This document shows, in pieces, positions 8,615 through 16,954 of a DNA stretch of 64,000 bases; position 1 is the stretch's first letter; each line of letters begins with the position of its first letter. The notes below the pieces were generated by a model, which saw nothing but the letters and a program-made list of their open reading frames with translations, did no database searches and was not told the DNA's origin. A program made the position numbers and the translations under genes. The stretch is from assembly GCA_963719525.1 (NCBI GenBank), contig CAVRCG010000004.1, positions 2,914,001 to 2,978,000 of the forward strand, read 5' to 3'. Source of the stretch: Bernardetia sp963719525 (lineage in GTDB: Bacteria > Bacteroidota > Bacteroidia > Cytophagales > Bernardetiaceae).

Positions 8615-10372
8615 ATGCAACCATTACTTAGCGAACAAGAAATTCTGCGTCGTCAGAAAAGAGAACAACTTATACAATTAGGAATAGAACCTTATCCTGC
8701 TGCACTCTATAATTATACACATACAACCAAACAGATTCACAACCGTTTTCCAGATGAAAAACCAGAAGGAGAGGAAAATTTTGATAATTTTAAGGAAATT
8801 TCGCTTGCAGGTCGTCTGATGACACACCGTGTGCAAGGTTCGGCAGCTTTTGCAGAAATTGAAGATTCAACAGGTCGTTTGCAAGTTTATTTTCGTAGAG
8901 ATGATATTTGCCCTAATGAAGACAAAACGATGTACAATACCGTTTTCAAAAAATTGTTAGACATTGGAGATATTATTGGCGTGAAAGGATATGTCTTTCG
9001 CACCAATGTAGGCGAAATTACGCTTCACGCAACTCAGTTTACTGTTCTTACAAAATCACTTCATCCTCTTCCTATCGTAAAACGAGTAGAAAATGAAGAT
9101 GGAACAGTTACTACGTATGATGCTTTTACCGATTCGGAACAGCGTTATCGTCAGCGTTATGTCGATATGATTGTCAATCCAGAAGTACGAGAAGTGTTTA
9201 AAAAGCGTTCGCAGTTAATGAACGTTATGCGAGAATATCTTAATGATAAAGATTATTTGGAAGTAGAAACGCCAATTTTGCAACCGATTTATGGAGGTGC
9301 AGCAGCTCGTCCCTTCAAAACGCATCACAATACTTTAGATATGACACTTTATTTGCGTATTGCAAACGAACTTTATCTAAAAAGACTTATTGTAGGTGGT
9401 TATGACGGTGTGTATGAGTTTTCGAAGGATTTTAGAAATGAAGGAATGAGCCGTTTTCATAATCCAGAATTTACTCAAATTGAATTGTATGTAGCCTATA
9501 AAGATTACGAATGGATGATGGATTTGGTAGAGGAAATGGTAGAAAAAATTGCGCTAAAACTTCATAATTCGACAGAAGTAAAGGTAGGAGAAAATACGAT
9601 TAATTTTGCTCGTCCTTGGAAACGTTATACCATGTATGAAGCCATTGAGCATTTTACAAGCGTTGATATTTCTGAAATGAGTGAAGAAGAAATGCGTAAA
9701 TCTGCTTTACAGTTAGGCGTTCCGATTGATGATACAATGGGAAGAGGGAAACTTATTGATGAGATTTTTGGAGAACATTGTGAGCCAAAACTGATTCAGC
9801 CTACATTTATTACAGATTACCCTGTTGAGATGTCGCCACTTGCTAAGAAACACAGAACGAAAGAAGGTTTGGTAGAGCGTTTTGAAGCAGTTTGTAATGG
9901 AAAAGAAATTTGTAATGCTTTTTCTGAACTCAATGACCCAATAGACCAAAGAAAACGTTTTGAGGAACAGTTGGAACTTGGGAAGCAAGGCGATGATGAA
10001 GCAATGATTTTGGATGAAGATTTTTTGAGTGCGCTAGAATATGGAATGCCACCGACAGCAGGTTTGGGAATCGGAATTGACCGTCTTTCTATGATTATGA
10101 CGAACCAAAATTCTATTCAAGATGTCTTGTTTTTTCCTCAAATGCGTCCTAAAAAACAACCGAAATATGCTTCTGAAAGTGATTACGAAGCGTTGGGAAT
10201 CCGTTCGGAGCTTATTCCAATTATTCAAAAACTAGGTTTCCTTACTATCGAAGATTTGAAAGAAGCTATTCCTTCAAAATTATTTAATGATATGTGTGGA
10301 ATGCGTAAGAAAATGAAACTCAAAGAAGTAAAAAATCCGACCAAAGAAGAAGTAGAAGGTTGGTTGAAATAA
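8615..10372 (+). CDS. lysS: Lysyl-tRNA synthetase (class II)
   Basis: LysS charges tRNA-Lys with lysine. The N-terminal OB-fold anticodon-binding domain (about residues 55-160, SLAGRLMTHRVQGSAAFAEI) precedes a class II core with motif 1 (MREYLNDKDYLEVETPIL), motif 2 (EFSKDFRNEGMSRFHNPEFT) and motif 3 (GLGIGIDRLSM near residue 483). The 585 aa include a ~75-residue C-terminal extension beyond motif 3 (YEALGIRSELIPIIQKLG...), seen in Bacteroidota LysS. It is a single-gene unit with its own terminator at 10468-10506. The ATG at 8615 begins MQPLLSEQEILRRQKREQL, as expected for the family. Confidence 0.97.
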   Translation: MQPLLSEQEILRRQKREQLIQLGIEPYPAALYNYTHTTKQIHNRFPDEKPEGEENFDNFKEISLAGRLMTHRVQGSAAFAEIEDSTGRLQVYFRRDDICPNEDKTMYNTVFKKLLDIGDIIGVKGYVFRTNVGEITLHATQFTVLTKSLHPLPIVKRVENEDGTVTTYDAFTDSEQRYRQRYVDMIVNPEVREVFKKRSQLMNVMREYLNDKDYLEVETPILQPIYGGAAARPFKTHHNTLDMTLYLRIANELYLKRLIVGGYDGVYEFSKDFRNEGMSRFHNPEFTQIELYVAYKDYEWMMDLVEEMVEKIALKLHNSTEVKVGENTINFARPWKRYTMYEAIEHFTSVDISEMSEEEMRKSALQLGVPIDDTMGRGKLIDEIFGEHCEPKLIQPTFITDYPVEMSPLAKKHRTKEGLVERFEAVCNGKEICNAFSELNDPIDQRKRFEEQLELGKQGDDEAMILDEDFLSALEYGMPPTAGLGIGIDRLSMIMTNQNSIQDVLFFPQMRPKKQPKYASESDYEALGIRSELIPIIQKLGFLTIEDLKEAIPSKLFNDMCGMRKKMKLKEVKNPTKEEVEGWLK

Positions 10373-10467
10373 AAGGTAATAAAATTCAATGTCGTTGATA
10401 AGACACCAGCAATGGTAAGTAATCCTTTGTGAGTAACTTACAATGATAATTTTGTTTTTGGTTTGCT

Positions 10468-10506
10468 AAAAATCCTATTTAATTTTTTGAATTAAGTAGG
10501 ATTTTT
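10468..10506 (+). terminator. Rho-independent terminator of lysS
   Basis: AAAAATCCTATTTAAT pairs with ATTAAGTAGGATTTTT (one G-T/mismatch position), followed by T-rich sequence. Confidence 0.8.
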
Positions 10507-10690
10507 GTTTTATATTGTAATGATTTATTCAAACTTGTTGGTAAGACACTAACCATAGCAAGATGTTGTTTGATTATAAAAACAATAAAATTATACCTAT
10601 GGTATAGATTAGCATTTGCAAAAGAAATACAAAATTTCACATTACCAAAAGTCAAACTCTTTGTCTTATAAATGAAATATCTGTATTTTA

Positions 10691-10711
10691 ATTCTAAATT
10701 CTAAATTTATT
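10691..10711. repeat. Heptamer array touching a start codon
   Basis: ATTCTAA, ATTCTAA, ATTTATT in register, ending at the base before the TTG start at 10712. Confidence 0.65.
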
Positions 10712-12236
10712 TTGGATAATCTTCGTTCTATTTTAGATACTTTTTCGGAAGAAGAAAAAAAGGCTCTTCATGCTTTTGTGCAGCGTCAGAAAATCCGTAA
10801 AAACAGAAAAGACCTTCAACTTTTGGAACTTTTACAACAAGAAACTATCTATAACGGAAAAGAATTGTTACTAAAACTCTATCCCAAAACAAAAAATAAG
10901 GTGGCTTATCACGCACTCCGTAGAAGATTGATGCAGCATTTTATTGATTTTATTACCCTTTCCAGAAGTACAGACCAGACCATTGAGGGAACAGATATAA
11001 TGGGAATAATTTCGCTTTCACATTATCTTTTTGAAGTAAACCTTGAAAATATCGCTTGGAAATACCTTAAAAAAGCAGAAAGTCAGGCACAGGAAAATGA
11101 GCAATATCACCTTTTGAATTCAATTTATAATCTCGCTTTAGCGAATACGGATAATGAATTTGCGCCTCCTTTTGAGAAGTTATTAAAATTGCGTAACCAA
11201 AATAAAATTTTTGCAGAACAAGAAGAACGAGCGCATATTGCAAATTGTATCCTAAAAAATAAATTAACAGAAGCAAAACGAGAGGGAAAAGAATTGGATT
11301 TTGATAAAATAATGAAACAGATTTTGGAAGATTGGGATTTGACAGAAGCAATTAGTGAACGTCCTCGTATTCGTTTCAATTTGCTTTCGATTGCTAGAAA
11401 TGCCGTTGTGGCAAAGAAAGAGTATTACAATTTTGAGGAATATCTGCGTGTAAGTTATGAGGAACTTTCAAAAAACACAATGATTTCGGAAAAGAATCAG
11501 TATTATAGATTATCACTCCTTTATATGTTAGCCCACGTTTTGTATAGAAACAAAAAATTTAAGGAATCACTAAACTATCTTGACCAGTTTAAAAGTATTT
11601 TAGAATCTTCTACCAAAAGTTTGAAAAAGCTACAAATCTTCTTTTTACTCAAAATTCACGCTTCTTACGGCTGCAAACTTAGCTTTTACAGACGATAGAG
11701 AAAAAGCAATTCAGTTATTAGAAAATCTACTAAAGAAAAGTAAATCCATTCTTTCTACAAATGATATTCTCAACACACATCTAAATCTTGTTTTTTATCA
11801 CTTTCAAAAAGGTAATTTCAAACAAGCTAATAAAGTGTTATTAGATTTTGGACATTCTGATGCGTGGATAGAGAAAAAAATGGGTAAAGAATGGGTCGTC
11901 AGGAAGTGGCTTATAGAATCAGTCTTGCAATTCGAACTCAAAAACGATGATATTGCACGAAAAATGATTTCGAAAATAAAACAAAAATATGCTTCTATTT
12001 TAGGACAGTCCAACAATCAGAATAGCAAACCCTTTATGAATTTGTTGGAGGAATATATGCGTTATCCTCAACGAGTTACGAATGCCAACTTTTTAGAAAA
12101 GGTAGAAAAAGTAATCACTTTTGCAGAAACTACACAACAAGAAGATTTGCAAGAAATGGCTTTTTATGCGTGGCTAAAGTCTAAAATGGAAAAACGAAAT
12201 TACTACGAAACGCTTTTGGAACTGGCAAATGACTAG
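10712..12236 (+). CDS. Helical-repeat (TPR-like) protein of unknown function, one frameshift
   Basis: No named family is recognised. The protein begins MDNLRSILDTFSEEEKKALHAFVQRQKIRKNRKD at a TTG start and is entirely alpha-helical, with TPR-like pairs (ENIAWKYLKKAESQAQEN, YYRLSLLYMLAHVLYRNKKFKESLNYLDQFK). The frame from 10712 ends at 11698, but the next frame continues seamlessly to 12236. Shortening the AAAA at 11651-11654 by one base joins LLKFTLLTAANLAFTDD and gives about 507 aa without interruption. Region length (1525 bp) is one base over a multiple of three, as expected for a single insertion. It is probably one intact gene with a sequence error. The stop codon is the first unit of a heptamer array. 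Confidence 0.65.
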
Positions 12237-12281
12237 GAATTAGGAATTAGGAATTAGGAATTAGGAATTAGGAATTAGGAA
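12234..12281. repeat. Near-perfect heptamer array (TAGGAAT)n overlapping a stop codon
   Basis: About seven TAGGAAT units, almost without variation. The first TAG is the stop codon of the preceding gene. This is the least diverged of the period-7 arrays in the window. Confidence 0.9.
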
Positions 12282-12359
12282 AAATTGCGCTCCTATTGTA
12301 TTGTTTTAAATAAATCTTTGTTTTAAGAAAAATATTTCTTTTCATTGTATTCGAAATTA

Positions 12360-12394
12360 CCAATCCCTCGTCCCTAATTCCTCGCCCCCAATAG
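12360..12394. repeat. C-rich heptamer array containing a stop codon
   Basis: CCAATCC, CTCGTCC, CTAATTC, CTCGCCC, CCAATAG. The minus-strand gene 12374-12958 stops inside it, so its last codons are repeat-derived. Confidence 0.7.
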
Positions 12395-12958
12395 TTCCTT
12401 TTCAATAAAAGTCGTTAATTCATCGTACCATTCTGTCCCGTATTTTCTAATAAGTGGTGTTTTCAAAAATTTATAAACAGGTACTTTTAGTTCTTTTCCT
12501 AAGCTACAAGCAGGACTACAAATTTCCCAATAGTCATAATTTACGGCATCAAAACTAGCGTATTTTGTAATTCTTATTGGGTACAAATGACACGAAATAG
12601 GTTTTTGATAATCAATTTTTCCATCTTCAAAGGCTTTTTCTATTCCACATTTTGTAATTCCTTTTTCATCGTAAGTAACGTAAGCGCACGCTGTATTTCG
12701 TTCTATAAGTGGTGTTGAAAACTCATTATCTTCATCTAAAACATATTTTCCTTTTTTCTCTATGGCTTCAATTCCTTCTTGAGTCAGAAACGGTTTTACA
12801 TCTTCATAAATATCTTCTAAAATGTGGCGTTCGTCGTCTTCCAAAGGTGCGCCCATTTCGCCTTCTACACAACAAGCACCCTTACATTTGCTCAAATTAC
12901 AGACAAAATCGGTAAAAGCTAAATTATCACTTACTAAAGTATTTTTTATAGGAATCAT
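12374..12958 (-). CDS. DUF3109 family protein (cysteine-rich, YkgJ/zinc-iron-chelating type)
   Basis: The protein carries the cysteine pattern of DUF3109: CNLSKCKGACCVEG near the N-terminus, then TACAYVTYDEKGITKCGIEKAF, SCHLYPIRIT and ICSPACSLGKEL. These cysteines probably bind an Fe-S cluster or metal, by family resemblance to YkgJ-type proteins. Function is not known. Length (194 aa) is normal. The start at 12956-12958 (MIPIKNTLVSDNLAFTDFVC) is preferred because the family begins close to the first Cys. The stop codon lies in a heptamer array, and another array (12983-13010) sits just upstream of the start. Confidence 0.85.
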   Translation of the reverse strand: MIPIKNTLVSDNLAFTDFVCNLSKCKGACCVEGEMGAPLEDDERHILEDIYEDVKPFLTQEGIEAIEKKGKYVLDEDNEFSTPLIERNTACAYVTYDEKGITKCGIEKAFEDGKIDYQKPISCHLYPIRITKYASFDAVNYDYWEICSPACSLGKELKVPVYKFLKTPLIRKYGTEWYDELTTFIEKELLGARN

Positions 12959-12982
12959 TTTTTCTCAATTACGACTTGTTTA

Positions 12983-13010
12983 ATTAAAAATTACGGATTA
13001 CGGATTTACA
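12983..13010. repeat. Heptamer array (ATTACGG type)
   Basis: ATTAAAA, ATTACGG, ATTACGG, ATTTACA in register between the DUF3109 start and the methyltransferase stop. Confidence 0.7.
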
Positions 13011-13024
13011 TATGAAGACATATT

Positions 13025-14293
13025 TTACTTCAAAATCAATTTTTCTAAATAATGTTTTTCTATTCCAAAGAAAGATTTAAGTTCTTCAAATTCTTTTAAC
13101 CTTTGAGCTTTTTTGTTTTCTGCTAAAAAACTTTCTTTCTTTGTGGCAATCAACAAAACATTTTTGGGTGTGTGTGCATCAGAAATAAACTCTACAACTT
13201 TAGTCTGATAACCACAATAATTGAGTAACAGACAGCGCATTGTATCAGTAAGCATTTCGGCTTGTCGTTCTAAGAAAATACCGTAATTTGTTAAAGGAGA
13301 AAGTTGATTTTGAGTTTTTTGATTTTCCATTTCCTTCTTTTCTATTTCTTTACGAATTTGTTTGTGGCAACAAGGCGCAACAACTATCAACTCTGCATTA
13401 GCTTCAATTCCTTTAAAAATTGCATCATCTGTTGCTGTATCACAGGCATGCAAAGCAATCAAAATATTTGCTTTTATATCATGTTTTTGTTCTGATTTAA
13501 TTTGATATTCTTCTATTGTTCCTTCTACAAAACTAAGATTTTCAAAATTAGATTTTTCAGCTATTTGATTACACAACTCTACTAAATCTTTTCTAAACTC
13601 TACACCTACCGTTTTTACTTTGAGTTTCAAAACATTTTCTAAATAATCATGTAAAGCAAAAGTTAGATAGCCTTTTCCTGCTCCCATATCTGTAATATGC
13701 AATGGTTTTTGAGAAGGTAATTGCTTCAACAAAACACTCAAAATTTCGATATATTGATTGATTTGTTTATACTTATCTTGTGCATTCTTATACACTTTCC
13801 CTGTTTGGTCTGTTATTTTGAGAGCGTGAAGGTAGTTTTTCGAATTTCCTTTTTTGTCTGTTGTCTGGATAACTCGTTTTTTCTGTTTGTCGTGTGAAAC
13901 AGAAATCGCTTGTTTTTGAGTAGGCTTTTGAGAATGAATAGTTGGACTTTTGCTTATATTCTTTAGATGCAAATCAAAATCGGTTGTAAATAAAATGGCT
14001 TGATTGAAAAAACCTTCTTTAACTCCTTCAGAATAATTACTAGAATATTCTTTTGTGAGAAATGTTATAACCTCTTCCATTCCTTCCTCAAAAGAATAGT
14101 TTTTAGTAATATCATTCGTTTTATGACGATACACAAAAGTCAGTTTTTCTTCCCTTTTGATAATCGTTTTGCGAATTAAAATTCTATTTAATGTTGATTT
14201 TTCTTTATGCGACATAAAATTGGAAAGCGTAATTTTGATGAAGCTATCATTTTCCAAACTTTCTTTTATCTTTTCCGTAAATTGATTGAGCAT
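13025..14293 (-). CDS. SAM-dependent methyltransferase (Methyltransf_32 / METTL25-like)
   Basis: The C-terminal half is a Rossmann-fold methyltransferase. Motif I is HITDMGAGKGYLTFALHDYL, followed by VGVEFRKDLVELCN (acidic ribose-binding residue), NILIALHACDTATDDAI and VVAPCCHKQIRKEI, then MRCLLLNYCGYQTKVVEFI. The LHACDTATD and APCCHKQ signatures mark the PF13679 group that includes eukaryotic METTL25/RRNAD1. The ~150-residue N-terminal part (residues 1-150) is basic and unrecognised, perhaps RNA-binding. The substrate is unknown; rRNA or protein are both possible. A single gene, with no partner nearby. Confidence 0.8.
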   Translation of the reverse strand: MLNQFTEKIKESLENDSFIKITLSNFMSHKEKSTLNRILIRKTIIKREEKLTFVYRHKTNDITKNYSFEEGMEEVITFLTKEYSSNYSEGVKEGFFNQAILFTTDFDLHLKNISKSPTIHSQKPTQKQAISVSHDKQKKRVIQTTDKKGNSKNYLHALKITDQTGKVYKNAQDKYKQINQYIEILSVLLKQLPSQKPLHITDMGAGKGYLTFALHDYLENVLKLKVKTVGVEFRKDLVELCNQIAEKSNFENLSFVEGTIEEYQIKSEQKHDIKANILIALHACDTATDDAIFKGIEANAELIVVAPCCHKQIRKEIEKKEMENQKTQNQLSPLTNYGIFLERQAEMLTDTMRCLLLNYCGYQTKVVEFISDAHTPKNVLLIATKKESFLAENKKAQRLKEFEELKSFFGIEKHYLEKLILK

Positions 14294-14377
14294 TTTATTT
14301 TTATAAATCTAAGTCATCACGTTTTAAAACTTTGTCAATAGTCTGTAAGCAGACTTTGACAATAGTTTGATTTTAGA

Positions 14378-14469
14378 AAAAAGACCGTACTTTGAAATGC
14401 AAACACTCTAAAGAGTGTTCTACAAAAAGACCATACTTTGAAATGCAAACACTCTAAAGAGTGTTCTAC
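14378..14469. repeat. 46-bp tandem duplication with internal palindrome
   Basis: Two copies (14378-14423, 14424-14469) differ at one position (GACCGTAC / GACCATAC). Each contains the palindrome ACACTCTAAAGAGTGT. The second copy runs into the stop codon of the nuoK remnant. An imperfect inverted repeat precedes it at about 14331-14366. Confidence 0.85.
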
Positions 14470-14728
14470 AGTTTGTCCAATTCAATGTGTCCGAAATAGT
14501 TGTACATCTTCAAAATTAAAGCAAGTGCAATCGTAATTTCGGCAGCAGCCACTACAATGATAAGAAGCACAAATAAATGTGCTTCCATGTTTTTGAAAAA
14601 GCAATGAAATTGAGCATCGAAGAAACTAATAATAGTTCGATTCCCATCAAAACCAACATCGCATTTTTTCGTGTCAAGACAATCAAAATTCCGATTCCAA
14701 ATAAAATGGCTGCTACAAAAAGTATCAT
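14466..14728 (-). pseudogene. nuoK: Orphan NADH-quinone oxidoreductase subunit K-like gene, frameshifted and short at the N-terminus
   Basis: The minus strand encodes ILFVAAILFGIGILIVLTRK, NAMLVLMGIELLLVSSMLNF, then after a frameshift MEAHLFVLLIIVV, AAAEITIALALILKMYNYFG. These are the three transmembrane helices and conserved Glu residues (GIE, AAAE) of NuoK, the proton-channel subunit of complex I. One missing T in the TTTTT run (forward-strand A at 14596-14600) separates the frames. With it restored the product is 87 aa; normal NuoK is ~100, lacking about 7-10 N-terminal residues here, and an in-frame stop lies just upstream of the ATG. No other nuo gene is in the window. It is a relic, a short functional orphan, or an error-damaged gene. 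Confidence 0.7.
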
Positions 14729-14737
14729 AAAAGAATA

Positions 14738-14765
14738 ATTACGAATTAAAAATTACGGATGATAT
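14738..14765. repeat. Heptamer array upstream of nuoK remnant
   Basis: ATTACGA, ATTAAAA, ATTACGG, ATGATAT in register. The first three units match the type at 12983-13010. Confidence 0.65.
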
Positions 14766-14839
14766 AAGAAATTCTATATGACTAAATCTTAGACTAACAA
14801 GTTTTAATCATGTATCAATCTTTACTAATTTAGTAGGTC

Positions 14840-14874
14840 ATAATTCGTAATCCGTAATTCGTAATTCTTCGTTA
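14840..14874. repeat. Heptamer array containing the LOG gene stop codon
   Basis: ATAATTC, GTAATCC, GTAATTC, GTAATTC, TTCGTTA. The stop codon of the 14872-15750 gene is in the last unit. Confidence 0.75.
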
Positions 14875-15750
14875 GAAGTTAGGAGAAAGTAAATATTGAG
14901 AATAAAAATCATCAATCACTTTTACAGCTTCATCTGCCGTATCTACCAAACTAATCAAATCCAAATCTACTGCACTTACATTGGCTTCTTTTTCCAAAAC
15001 GGTTGTTTTTATCCATTCCATCATTCCACCCCAAAATTCTTTTCCTACCAAAACAATAGGAAAACGAGCAATTTTTTTGGTTTGAATAAGCGTATAGGCT
15101 TCAAAAAGCTCATCTAACGTTCCCAAACCTCCCGGCATTACAATAAAACCTTGAGAGTATTTTACAAACATTACTTTACGGACAAAGAAATAATCAAAGT
15201 TGATGAGCTTGTCCAAATCAATGTAGGCATTTGCACCTTGCTCAAATGGCAAAACGATATTCAAACCTACCGATTTTCCTTTTTCCGAACGTGCGCCTTT
15301 GTTGCCTGCTTCCATAATTCCTGGTCCTCCACCTGTAATTACTCCGTAACCGTGGCGAACTAATTTGGCTGCAATTTCTTCAGTCAGTTTGTAATATTTG
15401 TGATCTGGAGGAGTACGAGCCGAACCAAAAATAGAAACACAAGGTCCTATACGAGCTAATTTTTCAAATCCTTCTACAAATTCTGCCATTACCTTAAAGA
15501 TAACCCAAGAATTAGCTGATTTTATTTCACTCCAATCTCTTTTCTGGAAAGCTCTAACTAATCGTTGTTCTTCTTCTGATTTTCCTTCCAAAACATCTTC
15601 GACGGTTTTGTTTCCGTCCATATCATTCAAATCTGGCTGATGTGGTTTTTCAGCTTTTCCTTCGTTTGAAATAGATTCAGTAGTAAGTTTGCGTTTTTGA
15701 AATGGTTTGTTGTCTTGGTTTTCTTGTTCTAAATTTTCGTCGTATGGCAT
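14872..15750 (-). CDS. LOG family protein (TIGR00730, nucleotide 5'-monophosphate phosphoribohydrolase)
   Basis: The core has the two LOG/lysine-decarboxylase-like signatures, GGGPGIMEAGNKGA and PGGLGTLDELFEA, in a Rossmann-like fold starting CVSIFGSARTPPDHKYY (about residue 105). Family members cleave AMP or cytokinin riboside monophosphates to free base and ribose 5-phosphate. A ~90-residue charged N-terminal extension (QENQDNKPFQKRKLTTE...) precedes the domain and is probably disordered. MPYDENLEQENQ begins at an ATG at 15748-15750. There is no operon partner. The AMP nucleosidase role is inferred from family. Confidence 0.88.
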   Translation of the reverse strand: MPYDENLEQENQDNKPFQKRKLTTESISNEGKAEKPHQPDLNDMDGNKTVEDVLEGKSEEEQRLVRAFQKRDWSEIKSANSWVIFKVMAEFVEGFEKLARIGPCVSIFGSARTPPDHKYYKLTEEIAAKLVRHGYGVITGGGPGIMEAGNKGARSEKGKSVGLNIVLPFEQGANAYIDLDKLINFDYFFVRKVMFVKYSQGFIVMPGGLGTLDELFEAYTLIQTKKIARFPIVLVGKEFWGGMMEWIKTTVLEKEANVSAVDLDLISLVDTADEAVKVIDDFYSQYLLSPNF

Positions 15751-16954
15751 TATAACTTGTTTTTATTTTGATTAAATAGTTTTCGTTAAATGAGTAGTGT
15801 TACGTAGATTAAATACTCTACTATTTTTATTTTGTAGCAAGATTTTAAACAGAACGGCTAAGTTACGGAAAGTAATCTTAAAATGAAATAAGAAATAATT
15901 TGAAGAAAGAGTTTGGTTTATTTCTATCTTTAACTATAATGTAAAAATCAACTGCAATTTCTTTCAATTTTAGTATAAAACAGACAGAAAATAATTGATT
16001 TATTTAACAAAAAATCGATACTTAGTAACTTGCAAATTGTTTGAAAAAACTTCGATTTTTTTCTTAAAAAAATTCGTTCTTAACAACGTAAAATGTCAAT
16101 TTTGATTTGCAAAAACGAAGATTATTTTTACTAGCTACGAAAGACAGAGTTAGAAGTAATCTAAACGTAAAAACAAAATTTTTTTGACCTTACGTAACAT
16201 ATTCGTAAAGATTAAGTAATACCCAAATCTACACGAAGCCGTTTAAACTATCAAGAAGGTAGATTATGCCCAAAAACTCGTTACATTGCCTTTCAAAGTT
16301 TGGTACATTCTTCAACAAAAAACCGATTTTTTTTCTCAACTTTTTTCCTCACTTTTGTTACTATCAACCACATACAACGGAAATATAATTACTAGCCTCT
16401 CTATCTTTTTGGAAGAATCATAGAAACGACAATTGCAAATGATTTTTCAAAAAAAACAACAAAAAAAGAGGGTAGTTTTTGCACCCCCAGTTTTTGATAA
16501 AGTCATTAAATGTTTTCGATTTATTTTATAGTAATTGAATGCTAAATTCACTATTAATAAATCTTGAAAATTTAATTTTAAAAAAAACGGCTAAATGGAT
16601 TTTTGTCTTTAATTTTAATAATGAGTAACTGAGAGTTTTACAATAGTAGAGCTACAAATTAGATTTTGTGGTTAATTAGTAAAAAGAAATTAAGATAAAT
16701 TAGGAAAAAAATTAAGACAATCAGAAATAAGTAAACAATTAAGCGTTCGTCATTTTTCCATAGCGTGTATATAACGTATATATAGTAGGGGAAAATAGAA
16801 TTTCTTAAAAGAATCAATAAGAATAAAAGGCATTGTTATGTAAAATAATGATACCAAAATCTGTAATCGGATTGCCTTTTCTAATTTTGTTGATACGATT
16901 TAATAAAATTTTGAAAATTTTTACCGTGTGTGGAAATTCAGTTTTTAATTAATT
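15751..16954. other. Long gene-free AT-rich region before dnaA, candidate replication origin
   Basis: These 1.2 kb have no reading frame of note and are strongly AT-rich, with many A and T tracts. The position directly upstream of dnaA is a common place for oriC. I looked for DnaA boxes (TTWTNCACA) and found only one weak match, on the minus strand at about 16928-16936 (ATTTCCACA). A short alternating TATATA stretch is at about 16766-16787. The origin assignment is therefore positional only. No repeats of the heptamer or MITE families are present, in contrast to other gaps. Confidence 0.35.

Larger units (their letters stand above)
10373..10711. other. Intergenic region, no gene
   Basis: It holds the lysS terminator. 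Two related short words resembling the GTTGGTAAGACACC repeat lie near 10398-10420 and 10537-10560. A heptamer array runs directly into the next start codon (10691-10711). No reading frame was found. Confidence 0.6.

Noticed and set aside
12234..12281. Possible CRISPR-like repeats
   Set aside because: The units are 7 bp with no spacers, and no cas gene is in the window. None of the arrays fits a CRISPR layout.
15751..16954. Cluster of DnaA boxes proving oriC
   Set aside because: Only one weak match was found by eye; the origin is kept as a positional guess only.
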